This document shows positions 17,640-23,986 of a stretch of DNA of 64,000 bases, piece after piece. The notes beneath the pieces were generated by a model. It saw only the letters and a program-made list of their open reading frames with translations. It was not told the DNA's origin and did not search any database. The translations under genes and the position numbers were made by a program. Source of the stretch: an uncultured Acetatifactor sp. (lineage in GTDB: Bacteria > Bacillota > Clostridia > Lachnospirales > Lachnospiraceae); the NCBI GenBank assembly GCA_910577235.1, contig CAJTMX010000006.1, positions 62,001-126,000 on the forward strand, read 5' to 3'. Position 1 is the stretch's first letter. Every line of letters begins with the position of its first letter.

Positions 17640-17932
17640 CTCCCAATACGCCAAAAAACCCTTCGCGGACCTGAGGGTCCGCAAAGGGCGCTGTCGCACG
17701 TTACCACCTTTGTTCACAGCGCGCCTCACGGCGGCTGTCTCTGTGACTTCTTTCAAAGTCCTATCCGTTAACGGGGATAAACCGTGATTCCCTACTGCGG
17801 CTGCTGCCCCCTTCAGGAACCGGCTCAAAAGCTACCTTCAAGATGCCTTCCTTCAAGCGGCCTTCCAGCGTACAGCCGCCCTCTCTGGCAAGGGGTCATC
17901 CCTACTCCTCTTTGTCATCGCCTTTATCTCTT
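17640..17932 (-). promoter_or_regulatory. T-box riboswitch (valine type) controlling valS
   Basis: A tRNA-sensing leader that terminates transcription when tRNA-Val is charged. Reading the minus strand: stem I begins near 17900 with the AG-bulge AGAGAGG, distal-loop elements follow (GGCTGTACGCTGGAAGGCC), then GAAGGTAGC with GTA at 17835-17833 as a likely valine specifier, and the T-box core AAGGTGGTAACGTG (17710-17697), whose TGG binds the free CCA end. The terminator is directly downstream. Gene context (valS next) agrees with the specifier. The exact stem I boundaries are by eye. Confidence 0.88.
17653..17690 (-). terminator. T-box regulated terminator
   Basis: Minus-strand hairpin with arms CCCTTTGCGGACC and GGTCCGCGAAGGG and loop CTCA, followed by TTTTTT (17658-17653). 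The 5' arm overlaps the segment just after the T-box motif, as needed for an antiterminator switch. Confidence 0.9.
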
Positions 17933-17938
17933 TAAATC

Positions 17939-17967
17939 ATCTTAATGAACGCAGCCGGATTTGTCAA
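17939..17967 (-). promoter_or_regulatory. Sigma-A promoter of the valS operon
   Basis: TTGACA (17967-17962) and TAAGAT (17944-17939) with a 17-nt spacer on the minus strand. The expected start of transcription is near 17932, just upstream of T-box stem I, giving a leader of about 600 nt. Confidence 0.8.
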
Positions 17968-18122
17968 GAATAATTTCCGCGCAATTATTTTTCCAAAAAC
18001 TGGACTGGTAAAAAAAGTCCATTTTGGCGCTTTTAGAATATCCACTTTTGTGTAGAATATAAAGCAGTCCGTATTATAAACGAAATAGAGCCGTCCTGCG
18101 GCAGATTGTGAGGAGTTCTGTA

Positions 18123-19073
18123 ATGGAAAATGTTATGGAAAGATATGGGGATAGGAAAAAAAGCTATTTACTGTTGATAGTCAGCGTGATACCGCTGGTG
18201 GCCAGCCTGCTGTTTACGATATATGCCCACGGCCACAGTTATGCCGAATCCACTATAACCGGCACCCAGCTGTCGGAAGTCAAGGGTCTGTTAAAAGAGA
18301 TTGAGGCGGGAGAGGCCGCCGGTGACGTGGAGGCCCTGAAGGCCCGGCAGGCTCAACTGTCCGATTTAAAACTAAGCCAGGAACGCCCTTATTCCTATGG
18401 ACTTACCGGACTGTTTTTCTCGCTGCTGCTGCTGGCGAAGGGACTGTACAACGCGCTGGTCGGCACGGTAAAGACGCAGGAAAACATCAAGCGGCTGGCC
18501 ATGGCGGGCCTGATGGCAGCGCTGTGCTATATCGGCTTTGCCGTGTTCAAGATCGATATTCCCGTGGGTCCGGGTAAAACGGCTTTCCACTTCGGCAATG
18601 TATTCTGCGTGCTGGCAGCCCTGCTGCTGGGCGGTTTCTGGGGCGGCCTGGCAGGAGCCATCGGCATGACCATAGGCGACCTGACCACAGCCTATGTGAC
18701 CAGCGCGCCCAAGACTTTCCTGCTTAAGCTGTGCATCGGCCTGATTGTGGGCCTGGTGGCTCACACCGTTTTCAAGATAAGCCGCACCCATTCCAAGAAA
18801 TATATAACAGGTGTTACTATACTTGCCTGCGTCTGCGGCATGGGCTTTAATATGGTGGCAGATCCGCTGGTGGGCTATTTTTACAAGATGTATCTGCTGG
18901 GTATTCCCCAGGAACTGTCCGCGACTCTGGCCAAGATGGCCACCGTCACCACGGCCGTCAACGCCGTGGTGGCCGTGATAGCCGCCAGTATCTTCTATCT
19001 GGCGCTACGTCCTGCCTTGCGCAAGGCGAACCTGTTCATCCAGGTGACGCCCGAAAAGACGGATATGAATTGA
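18123..19073 (+). CDS. ECF transporter S component-like membrane protein
   Basis: A 316-residue membrane protein. One helix near the N-terminus (about 15-36) is followed by an extracytoplasmic, Glu/Ala/Leu-rich helical segment (about 40-90), and then a domain of about 200 residues with five to six helices that resembles the substrate-binding S components of energy-coupling factor vitamin transporters: FKIDIPVGPGKTAFHFGNV and LLGGFWGGLAGAIGMTIGDL are the typical conserved patches. S components work with a shared EcfA/A'/T module, not found here. The vitamin or other substrate is unknown. An in-frame GTG at 18108 exists, but AGGAG seven bases before the ATG at 18123 decides the start. The N-terminal extension is unusual for the family. 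Confidence 0.75.
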   Translation: MENVMERYGDRKKSYLLLIVSVIPLVASLLFTIYAHGHSYAESTITGTQLSEVKGLLKEIEAGEAAGDVEALKARQAQLSDLKLSQERPYSYGLTGLFFSLLLLAKGLYNALVGTVKTQENIKRLAMAGLMAALCYIGFAVFKIDIPVGPGKTAFHFGNVFCVLAALLLGGFWGGLAGAIGMTIGDLTTAYVTSAPKTFLLKLCIGLIVGLVAHTVFKISRTHSKKYITGVTILACVCGMGFNMVADPLVGYFYKMYLLGIPQELSATLAKMATVTTAVNAVVAVIAASIFYLALRPALRKANLFIQVTPEKTDMN

Positions 19074-19091
19074 CGGCACAAATGTCAAAGC

Positions 19092-19123
19092 ACAGGCCCC
19101 GGCGGGTATTCGCCAGGGCCTGT
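19092..19123 (+). terminator. Hairpin terminator between convergent genes
   Basis: Arms ACAGGCCC (from 19092) and GGGCCTGT (to 19123) with inner GGCG/CGCC pairing, 19 nt after the stop codon. The U-run is weak on both strands (ATACTTT and GCTTTGACATTT). The remainder of 19124-19243 shows nothing recognisable. Confidence 0.6.
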
Positions 19124-19243
19124 ATACTTTATCGCTTTGATTCTCTTTTCTTTACAGATATATCTGCAACAGTCCAGGCACCAGCATGTGCATGACCTCC
19201 GATGCAGACTCTGTCGGCATACGATTAAGACCCAGCCTTTTCA

Positions 19244-20194
19244 TCAGAAGTCCACCTCCACATTACCCATGGAACAGTTGATCTCAATGGATTTATCCGT
19301 GCCGTTGTCTATGGATTTGCTTATATCCACTCCGGCATATTTGTCTCCGTCAATGTCCAGATTGCCGCCCACGCAGTGGAGTTCATAGTTAAAGTCCTCC
19401 CTATCCCCTTTCAGATCCAAACTCACATTGCCCATGGAACAACTGATGTCTGCCGCGGCGCCGATGTCACCCGAATATTCCAGATTGCCCATGCTTGCGG
19501 AGGCCGACAGATTCTGTACCTTCATATCCTCGGCCCGCAATTCTCCTGCGCCAAGAGATACTTCCAGAGTTTCGATATCCATATCCTTCAGCAACAACTG
19601 CCCGGCTCCCACATCAGCCAGCAAATTCTGCACAGTCATATCTTTCATCTTCAACTGTCCGGCTCCCAGGGACACCTGCACAAAATGCGGGGTAATATCC
19701 TCGGGCAGATACAACACGATCTTACTGCTCTTGATCTCATCCATAAGATTGGCCGGCCTCACAGAATTGACAATCAGCACTTCCCCTTCCACATATGCCT
19801 GCATCTTTCCTATATTTTCACCCTCAATATATATGTTTCCGTCATCGGAATCCTTGATCTCCACCATGCTGCCGCCGATCCCCAACTGAATCTCATCGAT
19901 AGCGCCGTTTCCGATCATCTGTTTGTCCACATAATCACTCCAGACAGCGTGAGCATCGTCAAACACGGAACTGTCGCCGATATCATACACCTCCGTGAAT
20001 CCGGCCCGCTCCACCATGCTTTCAAAGTATTCCGAATCCAGATTTATCCAGTCTCCGCCGAACTCCGTCAGCAGCGCGTCCATATTTTCCCGGCCGCTCT
20101 TTCCTCTGCCCAGCAGGTAGAGCACGCTGCCGGCAATGATCAGTATGAGTGCCAACACAAAACAATATTTCATAAATTTTTTCATAATCTCCAT
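19244..20194 (-). CDS. DUF4097 family protein with N-terminal membrane anchor
   Basis: A 316-residue protein with one membrane helix near the N-terminus (YCFVLALILIIAGSVLYLLG) and a large repetitive beta-strand domain outside the membrane. The DUF4097 pattern is seen as repeated blocks of the type NLSASASMGNLEYSGDIG, with GAGQL/GAGEL and MGNV recurring, which build a right-handed beta-solenoid. The family includes LiaG-like proteins of envelope-stress systems; no enzymatic role is known. It is the third gene of the padR-DUF1700-DUF4097 operon. Met4 (20185) is an equally good start: AAAGG lies too close to the first ATG. Confidence 0.85.
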   Translation of the reverse strand: MEIMKKFMKYCFVLALILIIAGSVLYLLGRGKSGRENMDALLTEFGGDWINLDSEYFESMVERAGFTEVYDIGDSSVFDDAHAVWSDYVDKQMIGNGAIDEIQLGIGGSMVEIKDSDDGNIYIEGENIGKMQAYVEGEVLIVNSVRPANLMDEIKSSKIVLYLPEDITPHFVQVSLGAGQLKMKDMTVQNLLADVGAGQLLLKDMDIETLEVSLGAGELRAEDMKVQNLSASASMGNLEYSGDIGAAADISCSMGNVSLDLKGDREDFNYELHCVGGNLDIDGDKYAGVDISKSIDNGTDKSIEINCSMGNVEVDF

Positions 20195-20212
20195 GCCTTT
20201 CTCTAATGAAAT

Positions 20213-21016
20213 CTAAGCCTTTTTCTTCTTACTTGAAAACAGCCTGCCTATACCGCGGAAGATCGCCGGAGTGATGATCCCCGCCATGGCCACCGTCAGC
20301 ATCAAAAAGAAAATGCCAATGCCTACCGTGATGAAACCGCCTCCCACCAGGCCGAGGCCAGCCAGCGGGTGCATTCCCATGCCTGCCACGCCTGCCACGC
20401 TGATTACGATACCCACAATAAAGCAGACAAGCGCGGCAATCCCAAATCCCAAGATCATAACAAACCAGGCTGCGAACAGGCTTACCACCACACCCAATAC
20501 TCCGGCCAGCACTCCCACCGCCCCGGCAAGCAGGCTGCCCACCACCGGCAGACCTACGATACACAGGATCACGATCAACGCTATGATACCGCCGGATAAC
20601 GGCTCCTTTTTCGCCTTCCCGGACTTTCCCTGTCCGCTATTATCCCATGTGGGAGCGGACTGGGGAACGCTCTGCCACGGTTCTGCCGCTGCCGCCGTAA
20701 CCGCGGCCGGACCCCCGGGGGCCGGACCTGGTGCGGCTCCCATCCCCTGGGAAGCAGCTCCGTATTCCGTCAATTCTCTGCCTGTGACAGGCTTGCGCGC
20801 CTCATAATTATCCCCGTAACCCGCGCCATACAGATCCCGGCGTATATTCTCCGCTACCCTGGCCGGGTTGCCCAATGCCTCTATCACAGCCTGCTCGTTC
20901 TCCGGACCGGCGTCAGCGAAATAGTCCTCATAATATTGCAGGGCCTCCTGGCGCTCCTGCTCGGATATGTTTTGCAGCAGACTCTCCAGCTGCCTCATAA
21001 ATTCTACTTTATTCAT
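20213..21016 (-). CDS. DUF1700 (HAAS domain) membrane protein
   Basis: A 267-residue protein with an N-terminal helical HAAS/DUF1700 domain (about 1-65; EFMRQLESLLQNISEQER and ALQYYEDYFADAG are diagnostic), a Pro/Ala/Gly-rich linker (about 80-135) and a C-terminal membrane region with three or four Gly/Val/Ile-rich helices, ending in the basic tail SSKKKKA. HAAS domains are found next to PadR-type regulators and are believed to relay a signal between the membrane and the regulator. Start supported by AGGAGG. It overlaps neither neighbour; 11 bp separate it from padR and 18 bp from the DUF4097 gene. Confidence 0.88.
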   Translation of the reverse strand: MNKVEFMRQLESLLQNISEQERQEALQYYEDYFADAGPENEQAVIEALGNPARVAENIRRDLYGAGYGDNYEARKPVTGRELTEYGAASQGMGAAPGPAPGGPAAVTAAAAEPWQSVPQSAPTWDNSGQGKSGKAKKEPLSGGIIALIVILCIVGLPVVGSLLAGAVGVLAGVLGVVVSLFAAWFVMILGFGIAALVCFIVGIVISVAGVAGMGMHPLAGLGLVGGGFITVGIGIFFLMLTVAMAGIITPAIFRGIGRLFSSKKKKA

Positions 21017-21027
21017 GTCTATACCTC

Positions 21028-21345
21028 CTACCCCTTGCCTCCAAACAATGAAGTGACCTTTTTAGAATAGCTGCGCCATTCGCTCTCGTACAACTGCAAC
21101 TGCGCCCAGCCCCTGCTGGTCACTTTATAATAACGCCTGTTACGTCCCGCACACTCCCTGTCATATACCTCCAGGCAATCGTCCTTTTGCAGACGGCGCA
21201 GTACGGGATACAGCGTGGATTCCGACAGTTCTATGACCTGCCGTACATCCTGGGTGATCTTATACCCATATGTTCCCTCAGGCTCTTTGGACACCACCGC
21301 CAGTACAATGGCATCCAGCAGAGCGGCACCTGTATTAAATACCAT
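21028..21345 (-). CDS. PadR family transcriptional regulator
   Basis: A 105-residue winged-helix regulator. Conserved parts are LDAIVLAVVSKEPEGTYGYKITQ, followed by the wing region with STLYPVLRRLQKDDCLEVYD and NRRYYKVTSRGWAQL. It is of the short subfamily-2 type (no long C-terminal helix domain). Such repressors usually control their own operon and respond to envelope stress or small molecules. Here two palindromic sites overlap the operon promoter, which fits autorepression. First gene of the three-gene operon with the HAAS and DUF4097 proteins. Confidence 0.93.
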   Translation of the reverse strand: MVFNTGAALLDAIVLAVVSKEPEGTYGYKITQDVRQVIELSESTLYPVLRRLQKDDCLEVYDRECAGRNRRYYKVTSRGWAQLQLYESEWRSYSKKVTSLFGGKG

Positions 21346-21387
21346 GTTCTTTCCTTTCTCTACTATTCTTTACTGTTGATCCATACA

Positions 21388-21408
21388 ATATTATATGGCG
21401 TATAATAT
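21388..21408. promoter_or_regulatory. Palindromic operator, downstream copy (probable PadR site)
   Basis: Perfect inverted repeat ATATTATA-N5-TATAATAT, centred about 20 nt downstream of the predicted transcription start of the padR operon and 32 bp (three helical turns) from the other copy. Confidence 0.7.
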
Positions 21409-21419
21409 TACTTTTGAAC

Positions 21420-21450
21420 ATACTATACGTCATATAATATGCTTTGTCAA
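21420..21450 (-). promoter_or_regulatory. padR operon promoter with overlapping second operator
   Basis: Minus-strand TTGACA (21450-21445) and TATAGT (21427-21422) with exactly 17 nt between them form a near-consensus sigma-A promoter. The second palindrome, ATACTATA-N5-TATAATAT at 21420-21440 with one mismatch, fills the spacer and the -10. A protein bound here would block RNA polymerase. Confidence 0.82.
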
Positions 21451-21479
21451 TCCCTATTTTGACAAAATTATGTATTTAC

Positions 21480-21521
21480 AAAAAAATACCCCTTACTGCC
21501 AAACTGCCCATAAGAGGTATT
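21480..21521 (-). terminator. Intrinsic terminator of the plsY operon
   Basis: Minus-strand stem of 11 bp, arms at 21511-21521 and 21487-21497 approximately (AATACCTCTTA with TAAGGGGTATT, one G-T pair), followed by TTTTTTT. It lies directly after the plsY stop codon. Confidence 0.82.
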
Positions 21522-21531
21522 CCTAATTCTG

Positions 21532-22173
21532 TCACGCCGAAACCGCGCCGGTCTTCTCCGTTCCCTTGGCTGCCTGCTCCTCCAGAGTCTGCTGCCGCAG
21601 GCTGTTTTTGTGTACCACGATACAGGACACCATCAGCATGCCTCCGCATATCTGCCAGGGAATCCAATGGGCGTAAAGCATGTATAGAGCGCTTGCCGCC
21701 AGCAGTATATAAGTGATCCTGGTTCTCCGGGTATGAGGCCGGATGCGCACTACCAGAGAAAAAAACAGATAAATGCTGCACAGGGCAAAAACCGGTTCCG
21801 TATGGATGGGCATCAGTCCGATCAACACCCCAAACGACACGGCGATAGCCTTGCCGCCTCTGCCTCCGTGAAAAAGGGAATAGGCATGCCCAAGCACTGG
21901 GGCCGCAATGACCAGCGAAAAGAGACAGCCGCTCTCCAATCCCAGCCGGACCGCCATATGCACTGGCAGTACTCCCTTAAATATGTCGCCCAGCAGACAG
22001 AGTATACCCACCGGTATCCCCGCGTGCTGCATGGCGTTGGCCGTCCCGGGATTGTGATCGTCACTGAGCTGTACTATATCCACTTTTTTGATCAGCCTGG
22101 GCAGATACCGGCTAAACAGAACGCTGCCGCACAATATACCCAGCACGATCATCGTAAGCTGATGTCCCAGCAT
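21532..22173 (-). CDS. plsY: Glycerol-3-phosphate acyltransferase PlsY-like
   Basis: A 213-residue polytopic membrane enzyme that acylates glycerol-3-phosphate from acyl-phosphate, the first step of phospholipid synthesis. PlsY motifs are present in modified form: GSVLFSRYLPRL (motif 1), HNPGTANAMQHAG (motif 2, usually GNPGATN), DIFKGVLPV and HAYSLFHGGRGGKAIA (motif 3, usually GGKG). The variations suggest a divergent PlsY paralogue. The ATG at 22173 follows the stop of the glycosyltransferase gene by two bases and is preceded by AGAGGTG, so the two are cotranslated. Membrane lipid or glycolipid synthesis is the shared theme of the operon. Confidence 0.88.
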   Translation of the reverse strand: MLGHQLTMIVLGILCGSVLFSRYLPRLIKKVDIVQLSDDHNPGTANAMQHAGIPVGILCLLGDIFKGVLPVHMAVRLGLESGCLFSLVIAAPVLGHAYSLFHGGRGGKAIAVSFGVLIGLMPIHTEPVFALCSIYLFFSLVVRIRPHTRRTRITYILLAASALYMLYAHWIPWQICGGMLMVSCIVVHKNSLRQQTLEEQAAKGTEKTGAVSA

Positions 22174-22175
22174 AA

Positions 22176-23351
22176 TCACACCTCTTTTGTCTCATCTGTC
22201 TCCGGCGACGGAACCTGTTTCTCCCTCTCCCTGCCGATACTTTTTTGAAGGATAAACTCGCAGATGTCTTCCGCAGCCCTCCCGTTGATCACCTGATGCT
22301 GTCTCTCCGCCATCTGCCTGCATTCCTCCGGGCTGGCCAGCAGTTCCATCGCCGCCTCCACCAGCTCCTTTTCCGAATCCGCGCTGAGAGAGAGCCCATG
22401 GGAGTTGTAAAAAGCCTGATTGCAGTCCTCGCAGCCCGGTATAGGCCTGGTGTGTGCCAGCGGGATACCCGCCACAGCCGCCTCAGTGGAGGTAAGCCCT
22501 CCAGGCTTGGTAAACAGCAGATCGGAGGCCGCCAGATACTGTGCCGTCCGATCCGTATAATCCAGAATCCGCACTCTGCAGTCCTCCCGGTATGCCTCCC
22601 GCAGCCGCCCCTTTAGCTTTTCATTGGAACCGCCCAAAATATACAGCCGGTCTTCTTTTTCCATATGCAGTACCGAGGCCTGCACCAAACTCTCGATCCT
22701 GCCGTAGCCCATGCTGCCGGTCATGATCAGGATGCAGCGGCCCTGCTGCGGCATGCCCAGAGCCGTTCGAGCCTCCTCCCGGGAGGGAAGACTGCGAAAC
22801 CGATCCGATACCGGTATACCTGTGGGAATCAGCTTTTCCCTGGGAATTCCCTTATCTATATATTCCTGCAGCAATTCTTCATGCGCGATAAAATAGTAGT
22901 CCGCCTCCGTCTCCTCCGTAAAGGGAATGCAGGTGTAGTCCGTACCCACAAAGTAGGTGTGGATGTCAGGCCGGCACTCATGCTTACGAAGCATGTAAGT
23001 GAGCGCCTCCGCCGGAAAAAGATGCGGCATGACAACAGTGTCGTATTCATTGTCAACAATATAGTGATAAAGCTTTTCCGCGTAAAGGGTATTGGCGTAA
23101 TATACCGGGGACTTACGCCGCGAAGAAGTAATGGCCCGCCCCGCCTTATAGGCCCCCTTGAACACTCTTGTGGCCTTGACGGTACTCCAAACATAGATCT
23201 TCTTGCCATAGCTGGCGGCTTTCTCCGAGGCAAATTTCAGTACGTCGGCCATCTCGCAGGGAATGCCCCTCTTTTGAAACTGCTCCAATACCGCTTTACC
23301 CGCAGAGTTATGTCCCTCGCCTGTGCCCGTGGACAGTATCAGTACTTTCAT
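22176..23351 (-). CDS. Diacylglycerol glycosyltransferase (MGDG synthase/UgtP type, GT28)
   Basis: A 391-residue GT-B glycosyltransferase. The N-terminal domain starts KVLILSTGTGEGHNSAGKA, the diagnostic motif of monogalactosyl/glucosyl-diacylglycerol synthases, with GHN binding the lipid head region; the C-terminal UDP-sugar site is seen in TGSMGYGRIESLVQAS and KPGGLTSTEAAVAGIPLAHT. It would transfer a hexose from UDP-sugar to diacylglycerol to form membrane glycolipid or a lipoteichoic-acid anchor. The reading frame is open to 23459, but AGAGGATAT before the ATG at 23351 and the family N-terminus fix the start there. Followed at once by plsY. Confidence 0.9.
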   Translation of the reverse strand: MKVLILSTGTGEGHNSAGKAVLEQFQKRGIPCEMADVLKFASEKAASYGKKIYVWSTVKATRVFKGAYKAGRAITSSRRKSPVYYANTLYAEKLYHYIVDNEYDTVVMPHLFPAEALTYMLRKHECRPDIHTYFVGTDYTCIPFTEETEADYYFIAHEELLQEYIDKGIPREKLIPTGIPVSDRFRSLPSREEARTALGMPQQGRCILIMTGSMGYGRIESLVQASVLHMEKEDRLYILGGSNEKLKGRLREAYREDCRVRILDYTDRTAQYLAASDLLFTKPGGLTSTEAAVAGIPLAHTRPIPGCEDCNQAFYNSHGLSLSADSEKELVEAAMELLASPEECRQMAERQHQVINGRAAEDICEFILQKSIGREREKQVPSPETDETKEV

Positions 23352-23931
23352 ATATCCTCTTTCCCGCGCGCCGCCGGCTTCGCCTGCGGTATTACGCCAA
23401 CTGGTCTTTGAAAAGTCAATGTCAGACTCTCCTCTATTTCGCGTGTTATAAAGTCGCATCTATAAGGTAGCATGTTTTTCACAGAAATGCAAGACGGGAT
23501 GTTCTGATGCCTCCCGTCCATTGTTAATTGGAGTAATATTGCGCACACTGTGGGCATGTAAGAAGAAATAGGAGTATTGATGCCGGAGCGCAAAGGAAAC
23601 TAAAGTCGAAGTAAAGGTATGTTGCCGCGACCGTAAAACGGACTACTTATTTTACATAATTCTATTGACTACTTTAGTTTCGATTTTCTTTCCTGCAATT
23701 TTACATGCAAAAATCGGTTTTGACAACAGAAGTGAATTATTTGTCATATTTGCGGCATTGTGAAAAAATAATCCACCGTTTCCACATACTTATCCACATG
23801 TACATAGCTGTCATAGCGCTCCTTTAAGGCGTCAAAATTGCAAAAATCAACTGTCATTTTTAACTGTTTCAGGCTTTTCAAACATACATTCGGTTTACAT
23901 AATGTTTCCGTTTCCGGCATTCTCTGGCATT
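23352..23931. other. 580-bp AT-rich intergenic region
   Basis: No gene was found. It should hold the promoter of the glycosyltransferase-plsY operon, for which only weak candidates were seen (TTGCAT, 17 nt, TACCTT near 23460-23490, minus strand). An 11-bp perfect inverted repeat (GAAACTAAAGT 23596-23606, ACTTTAGTTTC 23671-23681) encloses 64 nt. A single TTATCCACA (23790-23798) matches a DnaA box but stands alone. Confidence 0.6.
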
Positions 23932-23979
23932 AAAAAATAGGGTGTTGCATTGGTTTCATTTTGCAACACCCTATTTTTT
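23932..23979. terminator. Strong bidirectional intrinsic terminator
   Basis: Perfect 18-bp inverted repeat (AAAAAATAGGGTGTTGCA at 23932-23949 with its complement at 23962-23979) and a 12-nt loop. A and T runs flank it on both sides, so it works on either strand; it ends the helicase gene. Confidence 0.95.
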
Positions 23980-23986
23980 CAAATCT

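Noticed and set aside
17580..17828. Open frame of 82 codons on the minus strand upstream of valS
   Set aside because: It lies wholly inside the T-box leader and the repeat array, whose conserved RNA features explain the sequence.
23596..23681. 11-bp inverted repeat enclosing 64 nt in the 23.4-23.9 kb gap, as a possible small mobile element or RNA gene
   Set aside because: No target duplication, conserved fold or promoter could be shown; kept only as a note on the intergenic region.
23790..23798. TTATCCACA as evidence for a replication origin
   Set aside because: A single DnaA box with no cluster, no dnaA/dnaN and no other origin genes nearby.
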